A stretch of 64,000 nucleotides of DNA from Sophora flavescens (lineage: Eukaryota; Streptophyta; Magnoliopsida; Fabales; Fabaceae), in contig JAUPTC010000078.1 of assembly GCA_030762895.1 (NCBI GenBank), positions 56,177 through 120,176 on the forward strand. The letters are read 5' to 3'. Below, piece after piece: positions 1 to 13,109 of this stretch; the first letter of the stretch is position 1, and each line of letters starts with the position of its first letter. The notes under the pieces are model-generated. The model made no database searches. It worked only from the letters and a program-made list of their open reading frames with translations, and was not told where the DNA came from. The translations under genes were made by a program, and so were the position numbers.

Positions 1-3000
1 AAATATTTTAAACTCAACCTATTTCAAACCTAAACCCTAAACCCTAATTTTGATCCTAATCCTAAATTTGACCAAACCCTAATTTTTCCCAAAACCTAAT
101 TTAACCACAAACCCTAATTCAAACCCTATTTTTGACCCAAAACCCTATTTTAAACACAAAACCTAATTCAAACCCTAAACCCTAATTTTGACCAAACCCT
201 AATTTTACCCAAAAGTCTAATTCTATCCCTAATTCAAACCCTAAACCCCGATTTTGACCCATAACCTAATTTTGACCAAAACCCCAAATTTTAACCCAAA
301 ACCTAATTTTAACCGTATTTTTGACACAAACCCTATTTTAAACTCCAAACCCTAATTCAAACCCTAAACCCTAATTTTGATCCTAAACACTAATTTTAAC
401 CCAAAACCCTAATTGTAACCCAAAGCCCTAATTTTGTCCCAAAACCTTAATTCTAACCCTATTTTTGACCCAAAACCCTACTTTAAAATTAAAACCCTAT
501 TTCAAACCTTAAATGCTAATTTGACCCTATACCCAAGAACCCTAATTTTGACCTAAAACCCTAATTTTAAACCAAAACCCTAATTCTAACCCTATTTTTG
601 AACCAAAACCCTATTTGTAACTCAAAACCTTAATTCAAACCCTAAACTCTAAATTTGAGCCAAAACCCTAATTTGGACCCAATACCCTAATTTTAACCCC
701 AAACCCTAATTCTAACCTTATTTTTGACCCAAAACCCTATTTTTAACTCAAAACCTTAATTCAAACCCTAAACCCTAATTTTGACCCAAAACCCAAATTT
801 GGATCCAAAACCCAAGTTTTGACCCAAAACCCTAATTCTAACCCTATTTTTAACTCAGAACCCTAATTCAAAACCGAAACCCTAATTTTGACCCTAAACC
901 CAAAATTTGACCCAAAAACCTAATTTTGACCCGTAACCCTAATTTTAACACAAGCCCCTAATTGAAACCCTAAACCCTAATTTGGACCCAAATCCCAAGT
1001 TTTGACCCAAAACCCTAATTCTAACCCTATTTTGACCCAAACCCCTATTTTAAACTCAAAACCCTATTTCAAACCCTAAACCTGACCCTAAACCCTAATT
1101 TTGATCCTAATCCTTAAATTTGACCCAGAACCCTAATTTTTCCCAAAACCCTAATTTTAACCACAAACCCTAATTCTAACCCTATTTTTGACCCAAAACC
1201 CTATTTTAAACACAAAACCTAATTCAAACCCTAAACCCTAATTTTGACCCGAAACCCTAATTTTACCCAAAAGTCTAATTCTATCCCTAATTCAAACCCT
1301 AAACCCTGATTTTGACCCATAACCCTAATTTTGACCCGAAACCCTAAATTTTAACCCAAAACCTAATTTTAACCGTATTTTTGACACAAAACCCTATTTT
1401 AAACTCCAAACCCTAATTCAAACCCTAAACCCTAATTTTGATCCTAAACACTAATTTTAACCCAAAACCCTAATTGTAACCCAAAGCCCTAATTTTGTCC
1501 CAAAACCTTAATTCTAACCCTATTTTTGACCCAAAACCCTACTTTAAAATAAAAACCCTATTTCAAACCTTAAATGCTAATTTGACCCTATACCCTAAAT
1601 CTGAGCCAGAACCCTAATTTTGACCTAAAACCCTAATTTTAAACCAAAACCCTAATTCTAACCCTATTTTTGAACCAAAACCCTATTTGTAACTCAAAAC
1701 CTTAATTCAAACCCTAAACTCTAAATTTGAGCCAAAACCCTAATTTGGACCCAATACCCTAATTTTAACCCCAAACCCTAATTCTAACCTTATTTTTGAC
1801 CCAAAACCCTATTTTTAACTCAAAACCTTAATTCAAACCCTAAACCCTAATTTTGTCCCAAAACCCAAATTTTGACCCAAAACCCAAGTTTTGACCCAAA
1901 ACCCTAATTCTAACCCTATTTTGACCCAAAACCCTATTTTTAACTCAAAACCCTAATTCAAACCCGAAACCCTAATTTTGACCCCGAAACCCAAAATTTG
2001 ACCCGAAAACCTAATTTTGACCCGTAACCCTAATTTTAACAAAAACCCCTAATTCTAACCCTATTTTTGACCCAAAACCCTATTTTTAACTCAAAACCCT
2101 ATTTAAAACACTAAACCCTAAATCGACCTAACCCTAATTTTGACCCGAAACCCTAATTTTAAACCAAAACCCTAATTCTAACCCTATTTTTGACCCAAAA
2201 CCCTATTTGTAACTCAAAACCTTAATTCAAACCCTAAACTCTAAATTTGAGCCAAAACCCTAATTTGGACCCAATACCCTAATTTTAACCCCAAACCCTA
2301 ATTCTAACCTTATTTTTGACCCAAAACCCTATTTTTAACTCAAAACCTTAATTCAAACCCTAAACCCTAATTTTGACCCAAAACCCAAATTTGGATCCAA
2401 AACCCAAGTTTTGACCCAAAACCCTAATTCTAACCCTATTTTTAACTCAGAACCCTAATTCAACGAAACCCTAATTTTGACCCTAAACCCAAAATTTGAC
2501 CCAAAAACCTAATTTTGACCCGTAACCCTAATTTTAACACAAGCCCCTAATTGAAACCCTAAACCCTAATTTGGACCCAAATCCCAAGTTTTGACCCAAA
2601 ACCCTAATTCTAACCCTATTTTGACCCAAACCCCTATTTTAAACTCAAAACCCTATTTCAAACCCTAAACCTGACCCTAATTTTGATCCTAAACCTTAAA
2701 TTTGACCCTAACCCTAATTTTTCCCAAAACCCTAATTTTAACCACAAACCCTAATTCTAACCCTATTTTGACCCAAACCCTATTTAAACACAAACCTAAT
2801 TCAAACCCTAAACCCTAATTTTGACCAAACCCTAATTTTACCCAAAAGTCTAATTCTATCCCTAATTCAAACCCTAAACCCCGATTTTGACCCATAACCC
2901 TAATTTTGACCCGAAACCCTAAATTTTAACCCAAAACCTAATTTTAACCGTATTTTTGACACAAAACCCTATTTTAAACTCCAAACCCTAATTCAAACCC

Positions 3001-5600
3001 TAAACCCTAATTTTGATCCTAAACACTAATTTTAACCCAAAACCCTAATTGTAACCCAAAGCCCTAATTTTGTCCCAAAACCTTAATTCTAACCCTATTT
3101 TTGACCCAAAACCCTACTTTAAAATAAAAACCCTATTTCAAACCTTAAATGCTAATTTGACCCTATACCCTAAATCTGAGCCAGAACCCTAATTTTGACC
3201 TAAAACCCTAATTTTAAACCAAAACCCTAATTCTAACCCTATTTTTGAACCAAAACCCTATTTGTAACTCAAAACCTTAATTCAAACCCTAAACTCTAAA
3301 TTTGAGCCAAAACCCTAATTTGGACCCAATACCCTAATTTTAACCCCAAACCCTAATTCTAACCTTATTTTTGACCCAAAACCCTATTTTTAACTCAAAA
3401 CCTTAATTCAAACCCTAAACCCTAATTTTGTCCCAAAACCCAAATTTTGACCCAAAACCCAAGTTTTGACCCAAAACCCTAATTCTAACCCTATTTTGAC
3501 CCAAAACCCTATTTTTAACTCAAACCCTAATTCAAACAAACCCTAATTTGAAAACCCAAAATTTGACCCAAAACCTAATTTGACCAAACCCTAATTTTAA
3601 CCAAACCCCTAATTTAACCCTATTTTTGACCCAAAACCCTATTTTAAACTCAAAACCCTATTTAAAACCCTAAACCCTAAATTGACCCAACCCTAATTTT
3701 GACCCAAACCCTAATTTTAAACCAAAACCCTAATTCTAACCCTATTTTTGACCCAAAACCCTATTTGTAACTCAACCTAAATTCAAACCCTAAACTCTAA
3801 TTTTGAGCCAAAACCCTAATTTGGACCCAATACCCTAATTTTAACCCCAAACCCTAATTCTAACCTTATTTTTGAGCCAAAACCCTATTTTTAACTCAAA
3901 ACCTTAATTCAAACCCTAAACCCTAATTTTGACCCAAAACCCAAATTTGGATCCAAAACCCAAGTTTTGACCCAAAACCCTAATTCTAACCCTATTTTTA
4001 ACTCAGAACCCTAATTCAAAACCGAAACCCTAATTTTGACCCTAAACCCAAAATTTGACCCAAAAACCTAATTTTGACCCGTAACCCTAATTTTAACACA
4101 AGCCCATAATTGAAACCCTATACCCTAATTTGGACCCAAATCCCAAGTTTTGACCCATAACCCTAATTCTAACCCTATTTTGACCCAAACCCCTATTTTA
4201 AACTCAAAACCCTATTTCAAACCATAAACCCTAAATCTGACCCTAAACCCTAATTTTGATCCTAAACCTTAAATTTGACCCAGAACCCTAATTTTTCCCA
4301 AAACCCTAATTTTGACCCGAAACCCTAATTTTACCCAAAAGTCTAATTCTATCCCTAATTCAAACCCTAAACCCTGATTTTGACCCATAACCCTAATTTT
4401 GACCCGAAACCCTAAATTTTAACCCAATACCTAATTTTAACCGTATTTTTGACACAAAACCCTATTTTAAACTCAAAACCCTAATTCAAACCCTAAACCC
4501 TAATTTTGATCCTAAACACTAATTTTAACCCAAAACCCTAATTGTAACCCAAAGCCCTAATTTTGTCTCAAAACCCTAATTCTAACCCTATTTTTGACCC
4601 AAAACCCTATTTTAAAATCAAAACCCTATTTCAAACCTTAAACGCTAATTTTGAACCTAAACCCTAAATCTGAGCCAGAACCCTAATTTTGACCTAAAAC
4701 CCTAATTTTAAACCAAAACCCTAATTCTAACCTTATTTTTTACCCAAAACCCTATTTGTAACTCAAAACCTTAATTCCAACCCTAAACTCTAATTTTGAG
4801 CCAAAACCCTAATTTGGACCCAATACCCTAATTTTAACCCCAAACCCTAATTCTAACCTTATTTTTGACCCAAAACCTATTTTTAAGTCAAAACCTTAAT
4901 TCAAACCCAAAACCCTAATTTTGACCCAAAACCCAAATTTGGACCCAAAACCCAAGTTTTGACCCAAAACCCTAATTCTAACCCTATTTTGACCCAAAAC
5001 CCTATTTTTAACTCAAAACCCTAATTCAATCCCTAAACCCTAATTTTGACCCTAAACCCAAAATTCGACCCAAAACCTAATTTTGACCCGTAACCCTAAT
5101 TTTAACTCAAACCCCTAATTGAAACCCTATTTTTGACCCAAAATCCTATTTGAAACTCAAAACCCTATTTCAAACCCTAAACCCTAAATCTGACCTAATC
5201 CTAATTTTGACCCAAACCCTAATTTTAAACCAAAACCCTAATTCTAACCCTATTTTTGACCCAAACCCTATTTGTAACTCAAAACATTAATTCAAAACTA
5301 AACTCTAATTTTGAGCCAAAACCCTAATTTGGACCCAATACCCTAATTTTAACCCCAAACCCTAATTCTAACCTTATTTTTGAGCCAAAACCCTATTTTT
5401 AACTCAAAACCTTAATTCAAACCCTAAACCCAAATTTGGACCCAAAACCCAAATTTGGACCCAAAATCCAAGTTATGACCCCAAAACCCTAATTCTAACC
5501 CAATTAAGAACCAAAACCCTATTTTAAACTCAAAACCCTAAATGAAACCCTAAACCCTAATTTGATCCTAAACCTCAACCTTAATTTGACCCAAACCCTA
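1..5600. repeat. Satellite higher-order repeat, about 1.5-1.6 kb period
   Basis: A rare variant block reading TTTGGACCCAAT after a GAGCC-containing unit serves as a landmark. It occurs near 672, 1744, 2264, 3319, 3820, 4813 and 5328. Spacings alternate between about 1.0-1.07 kb and about 0.50-0.52 kb, giving a compound period of about 1.5-1.6 kb repeated roughly three times. A second landmark, AAAAGTCTAATTCTATCC, recurs at 211, 1269, 2844 and 4337, with spacing about 1.5-1.6 kb after the first step. The copies share many private variants, so they arose by segmental tandem duplication and not by independent growth of short units. Confidence 0.8.
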
Positions 5601-7739
5601 ATTTTTCCCAAACCCTAATTTTAACCAAAACCCTAATTCTAACCCTATTTTAAACTCAAAACCTAATTCAAACCATAATCCCAAATTTTGAACCGAATCC
5701 CTAATTTTACCCAAAAGTCTAATTCTAACCCTAATTCTAACCCTAAACCCTAATTTTTACCCATAACCCTAATTTTGACCCGAAACCCTAAATTTAAACC
5801 CAATTTTTGACCCAAAACCCTATTTTAAACTCAAAACCCTAAATCAAACCCTAAACCCTAATTTTGATCCTAAACACTAATTTTAATGCAAAACCCTAAT
5901 TGTAACCCAAGGCCCTAATTTTGTCCCAAAACCCTAATTCTAATCCTATTTTTGACCCAAAACACTATTTTAAAATCAAAACCCTATTTCAAACCTTAAA
6001 TGCTAATTTTGACCCTAAACCCTAAATTTGAGCCAAAAACCTAATTTGGACCCAATACCCAAATTTTAACCCCAAACCCTAATTCTAACCTTATTTTGAC
6101 CCAAAACTCAAAACCTTAATTCAAACCCCTAAACCCTAATTTTAACCCAAAACCCTAATTTTCACCCAAAACCCTAATTTTGATCTTAAATTTTACCCAG
6201 AACTTAATTTTTCCCAAAAGCCTAATTTTAACCCAAAACCCTAATTCTAACCATATTTTTGACCCAAAACCCTATTTTAAACTCAAAACCTAATTCAAAC
6301 CCTAAACTCTAATTTGGACCCTAAACCCTAAATTTGACCCAGAACCCTATTTTGCCCAACCCTAATTTTACCCAAAAGCTTAATTCTAACCCTAATTCAA
6401 ACCCTAAACCTTAATTTTGACCCTAACCCTAATTTTGACCAAACCCTAATTTTAACCCAAAACCCCAATTTTAAATATTAATTTTGACCCAACCCCTATT
6501 TTAAACTCAAAACCCTAATTCAAACCCTAAACCCTAATTTTGATCCTAAACACCTATTTTAACCCAAAACCCTAATTGTAACCCAAAGCCCTAATTTTGA
6601 CCCAAAACCCTAAATCTAACCCAATTTTGACCCAAAACCCTATTTTAAACTCAAAACCCTAATCACTAATTTTGATCCTAAAACTTAAAATTTACCCCAC
6701 AACACTAATTTTATTCCAAAACCATAATTTTAACCCAAAACCCTAATTCTTATCCAACCCAAAACCCTATTTTAAACTCAAAACCTAATTCAAACCCTAA
6801 ACCCAAATTTGGACCCTAAATTTGACCAGAACCTAATTTTGACCCAAACCATAATTTTACCCAAAAGCATAATTCTAACCCTAATTCAAACCCTAAACCC
6901 TAATTTTGACCAAACCCTAATTTTGACCCAAAACCCTAAATTTTAACCCAAATCCCTAATTCTAACCTTATTTTTGACCCAAACTCAATTTTAACACAAA
7001 CCTAATTTTGAAACTAAACCCTAAAACCTATTTGATACCTATTTTTACCCAAACCCAATTTCAAACCCTAAACCCAAATTTGGACCCAAAACCCAAATTT
7101 TGACCCAAAACCCTAATTTTAACCCAAAGCCCTAATCTGACCCAAAACCCTAATTCTACTATTTTTGACCCAAAACCCTATTTTAAACTCAAAACCCTAA
7201 ATCACCTAAACCCTAATTTTGACCCTAAACCCTAATTTTAAACCCAACCCTAATTTTAACCCAAAGCCCTAATTTGACCCAAAACCCTAATTCTAACCCT
7301 ATTTTTGACCCAAACCCTATTTTAAACTCAAAACCCTATTACAAAGCCTAAACCCTAATTTTGACCCTAAACCCTAATTTTCACCCAAAACCCTAATTTT
7401 ACCCAAATTCCTAATTCTACCCAAATTCTAACCATAACCTAATTTTGACACAACCCTAATTTTAACTCAAAACCCTAAATCTAACCCTATTTTTGACCAA
7501 AAATATATTTTAACTCAAAACCCTAATTCAAACCCAAAACCCAAACCCTAATTTTGACCCAAACCCAAGTTTTGCGCAAAACCCTAATTCTAACCCTATT
7601 TTGACCCAAACCCTATTTTAAACTCAACCCTAATTCAAACGATAAACCCTAACTTTGATCCTAAACACTAATTTAACCAAAACCCTAATTTTAACCCAAA
7701 GCCCTAATTTTGTCCCAAAACCCTAATTCTAACCCTATC

Positions 7740-10700
7740 TTTGAACCAAAACCCTATTTGTAACTCAAAACCTTAATTCAAACCCTAAACTCTAATTTTG
7801 AGCCAAAACCCTAATTTGGACCCAATACCCTAATTTTAACCCCAAACCCTAATTCTAACCTTATTTTTGACCCAAAACCCTATTTTTAACTCAAAACCTT
7901 AATTCAAACCCTAAACCCTAATTTTGACCAACCCTTCCCATTTTAACCCAAACCTATTTTTCCCCTAATTCACCCAAACCTAATTTTAACCCTAAACCAA
8001 ATTTGACCCAACAACCAAATTTTGACCCGTAACCCTAATTTTAACGCACACCCCTAATTGAAACCCTAAACCCTAATTTGGACCCAAAACCCAAGTTTTG
8101 ACCCAAAACCCTAATTCTAACCCTATTTTGACTCAAAACCCTATTTTAAACTCAAAACCCTAATTCAAACCCTAAACCCTAATTTTGATCCTAAACCATA
8201 AATTTTACCCATAACCCTAATTTTTCCCAAAACCATAAATTTAACCAAAAAACCTAATTATAACCCTATTTTTGACCCAAAACCCTATTTTAAACAAAAA
8301 ACCTAATTCAAACCCTAAACCCAAATCTGACCCAAACCCTAATTTTACCCAAAGTCTAATTCCAACCCTAATTCCTAAACTCGATTTTGACCCATAACCT
8401 AATTTTGACCAAACCTTAAATTTTAACCCAAAACCCTTATTTTAACCCTATTTTTGACCCAAAACTCTATTTTAAACTCAAAACCCTAATTCAAACCCTA
8501 AACCCTAATTTTGATCCTAAACACTAATTTTAACCCAAAACCCTAATTATAATCCAAAGCCCTAATTTTGTCCCAAAACCCTAATTCTAACCCATTTTTG
8601 AACCAAAACCCTATTTTAAACTCAAAACCCTATTTCAAACCTTAAACGCTAATTTTGACCCTAAACCCTAAATCTGAGCCAGAACCCTAATTTTGACCTA
8701 AAACCCTAATTTTAAACCAAACCCCTAATTCTAACCCTATTTTTGAACCAAAACCCTATTTGTAACTCAAAACCTTAATTCAAACCCTAAACTCTAATTT
8801 TGAGCCAAAACCCTAATTTGGACCCAATACCCTAATTTTAACCCCAAACCCTAATTCTAACCTTATTTTTGACCCAAAACCCTATTTTTAACTCAAAACC
8901 TTAATTCAAACCCTAAACCCTAATTTTGACCCAAAACCCAAATTTGGAACCAAAACCCAAGTTTTGACCCAAAACCCTAATTCTAACCCTATTTTGACCC
9001 AAAACCCTATTTTTAACTCAAAACCCTAATTCAAACCCAAAACCCTAATTTTAACCCTAAACCCAAAATTTGACCCAAAAACCAAATTTTGACCCGTAAC
9101 CCTAATTTTAACGCAAACCCCTAATTGAAACCCTAAACCCTAATTTGGACCCAAAACCCAATTTTTGACCCAAAACCCTAATTCTAACCCTATTTTGACT
9201 CAAAACCCTATTTTAAACTCAAAACCCTAATTCAAACCCTAAACCCTAATTTTGATCCTAAACCTTAAATTTGACCCAGAACCCTAATTTTTCCCAAAAC
9301 CATAAATTTAACCAAAAACCCTAATTCTAACCCTATTTTTGACCCAAAACCCTATTTTAAACAAAAAACCTAATTCAAACCCTAAACCCTAATTTTGACC
9401 CGAAACCCTAATTTTACCCAAAAGTCTAATTCCAACCCTAATTCAAACCCTAAACTCTGATTTTGACCCATAACCCTAATTTTGACCCGAAACCTTAAAT
9501 TTTAACCCAAAACCCTTATTTTAACCCTATTTTTGACCCAAAACTCTATTTTAAACTCAAAACCCTAATTCAAACCCTAAACCCTAATTTTGATCCTAAA
9601 CACTAATTTTAACCCAAAACCCTAATTATAATCCAAAGCCCTAATTTTGTCCCAAAACCCTAATTCTAACCCATTTTTGAACCAAAACCCTATTTTAAAC
9701 TCAAAACCCTATTTCAAACCTTAAACGCTAATTTTGACCCTAAACCTAAATCGAGCTGAACCCTAATTTTGACCTAAAACCCTAATTTTAAACCAAACCC
9801 CTAATTCTAACCCTATTTTTGAACCAAAACCCTATTTGTAACTCAAAACCTTAATTCAAACCCTAAACTCTAATTTTGAGCCAAAACCCTAATTTGGACC
9901 CAATAACCAAATTTTAACCCCAAACCCTAATTCAAACCTTATTTTTGACCCAAAACACTATTTTAAACTCAAAACCCTAATTCAAACCCTAAACCCTAAT
10001 TTTGATCCTAAACCCAAATTTGACCCAAAACCCAATTTGTCCCAAAACCCTAATTTTAACAAACCCTATATTTTGACCCAAACCCTATTTTAAACTCAAA
10101 ACCTAATTCAAACCCTAAACCCAAATTTGACCCTAAATCCCAATAATTTTGACCCAAAACCATAATTTTACCCAAAGTAATTCTAACCCTAATTAAACCC
10201 TAAACCCTAATTGACCCTAAACCCTAATTTTGACCCAAACCCAAATTTTAACCCAAAACCCTAATTCTAACCTTATTTTTGACCCAAAACTCTATTTTTA
10301 ACACAAAGCCCTAATTTAAACCTAATTTTTAACATAAACCCAAAATTTGACCCAACCCTAATTTTTCCCAAAACCTATTTTACCAAAACCCTAATTCAAA
10401 CCTCATTTTGGACCCAAAACCCAATTTTAACCAAACCCTAATTTAAACCCTAAACCCTAATTTGACCAAAACCCTAATTCTACCCAAATCTTTCCAAACC
10501 CTATTTTAAACTCTAAACCTAAATTGACCTAACCTAATTTTAACCAAACCCTAATTTTAACCCAAAACCCTTAACTTTTAACCCAAAACCTATTTAAACT
10601 CAAAACCCTAATTCTAACCTATTTTTGTCCCTAAACCCTATTTTAAACTCAAAACCCTATTAAACCTAAACCCTAATTTTGTCAAACCTATTCTAACCCA

Positions 10701-13100
10701 TTTTGACCCAAAACCCTATTTTACTCAAACCCTAATTCACCCAAACCATAACCCTAAACCCTAATTTTGACACAACCCTAATTTTAAACCCTCCCTAATC
10801 TAACCTATTTTTGACCAAAAACATATTTTTAACTCAAAACCCTAATTCAAACCCTAAACCCTCCCTAATTTTGACCCAAAACCCAATTTTAACGCAAACC
10901 CTAATTCTAACCCTATTTTGACCCAAAACCCTATTTTAAACTCAACCCTAATTCAAACGTTAAACCCTAATTTTGATCCTAAACCCTAATTTTACCAAAA
11001 ACCCAAATTGTACCCAAAGCCCTAATTTTATCCCAAAACCCTAATTCTAACCCTATTTTTGAACCAAAACCCTATTTTAACTCAAAACCTAATTCAAACC
11101 CTAAACCCTAATTTTGAGCCACCCTAATTTGACCCAATACCTAATTTTAACCCCAAACCATAATAACTATTTTACCCAAAACTATTAACTCAAACCTTAA
11201 TTCAAACCCTAAACCCTAATTTTGACCCAAAACCCAATTTTGACCCAAAACCCATATATTGACCCAAAACCCTAATTCTAACCTATTTTTGACCCAAACC
11301 TATTTTTAACTCAAACCCTAACTCAAACCCTAATTTTTATACTAAACCCAAAATTTGACCCAAAACCTAATTTGACCAAACCCTAATTTTTAAACCCCAA
11401 ATTGAAACCCTAAACCCTAATTTTGACCCAAAACCAAATTTTGACCCAAAACCCTAATTCTAACCCTATTTTGACTCAAAACCCTATTTTAAACTCAAAC
11501 CCTAATTCAAACCCTAAACCCTAATTTGACCTAAACCTATTTAAAACCTAATTCCCAAACCAATTTAACCAAAACCCTAATTCTAACCTATTTTTGACCC
11601 AAAACCCTATTTTAAACCAAAACCCTAATTCAAACCCTAAACCCTAATTTTGACCCAAACCCTAATTTTACCCAAAATCTAATTCCAACCCTAATTCCCT
11701 ACTCAATTTTGACCCATAACCCTAATTTTGACCCAACCCTAAATTTTAACCCAAAACCCTTATTTTAACCCTATTTTTGACCCAAAACTCTATTTTAAAC
11801 TCAAAACCCTAATTCAAACCCTAAACCATCCTAAACCCTAATTTTAACCCAAACCCCAAGTTTTTGTCCCAAAACCCTAATTCTACCCTATTTTGAACCA
11901 AAACCCTATTTTAAACTCAACCCTATTCAAACATAAACCTAATTTTGACCCTAAACCTAATTCGAAAGAACCCAAATTTTAACCTAAAACCCTAATTTTA
12001 AACCAAACCCCTAATTCTAACCCTATTTTTGAACCAAAACCCTATTTGTAACTCAAAACCTTAATTCAAACCCTAAACTCTAATTTTGAGCCAAAACCCT
12101 AATTTGGACCCAATACCCTAATTTTAACCCCAAACCCTAATTCTAACCTTATTTTTGACCCAAAACCCTATTTTTAACTCAAAACCTTAATTCAAACCCT
12201 AAACCCTAATTTTGACCCAAAACCCAAATTTGGAACCAAAACCCAAGTTTTGACCCAAAACCCTAATTCTAACCCTATTTTGACCCAAAACCCTATTTTT
12301 AACTCAAAACCCTAATTCAAACCCAAAACCCTAATTTTAACCCTAAACCCAAAATTTGACCCAAAACCAAATTTTGACCCGTAACCCTAATTTTAACGCA
12401 AACCCCTAATTGAAACCCTAAACCCTAATTTGGACCCAAAACCCAATTTTTGACCCAAAACCCTAATTCTAACCCTATTTTGACTCAAAACCCTATTTTA
12501 AACTCAAAACCCTAATTCAAACCCTAAACCCTAATTTTGATCCTAAACCTTAAATTTGACCCAGAACCCTAATTTTTCCCAAAACCATAAATTTAACCAA
12601 AAACCCTAATTCTAACCCTATTTTTGACCCAAAACCCTATTTTAAACAAAAAACCTAATTCAAACCCTAAACCCTAATTTTGACCCGAAACCCTAATTTT
12701 ACCCAAAAGTCTAATTCCAACCCTAATTCAAACCCTAAACTCTGATTTTGACCCATAACCCTAATTTTGACCCGAAACCCTAAATTTTAACCCAAAACCC
12801 TTATTTTAACCCTATTTTTGACCCAAAACCCTATTTTAAACTCAAAACCCTAATTCAAACCCTAAACCCTAATTTTGATCCTAAACACTAATTTTAACCC
12901 AAAACCCTAATTATAATCCAAAGCCCTAATTTTGTCCCAAAACCCTAATTCTAACCCATTTTTGAACCAAAACCCTATTTTAAACTCAAAACCCTATTTC
13001 AAACCTTAAACGCTAATTTTGACCCTAAACCCTAAATCTGAGCCGAACCCTAATTTTGACCTAAAACCCTAATTTTAAACCAAACCCCTAATTCTAACCC
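7740..13100. repeat. Satellite higher-order repeat, about 1.0-1.1 kb period
   Basis: The TTTGGACCCAAT landmark falls near 7815, 8817, 9893 and 12103, so the steps are about 1.00, 1.08 and 2.21 kb (the last being two units, with the middle landmark decayed). Long stretches near 7980-8170, 9045-9240 and 12335-12530 match almost base for base, including rare variants such as the TTTTAACGCA unit and GACTCAAAA. The copy around 10.9-11.6 kb is more eroded. Confidence 0.72.
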
Positions 13101-13109
13101 TATTTTGAC

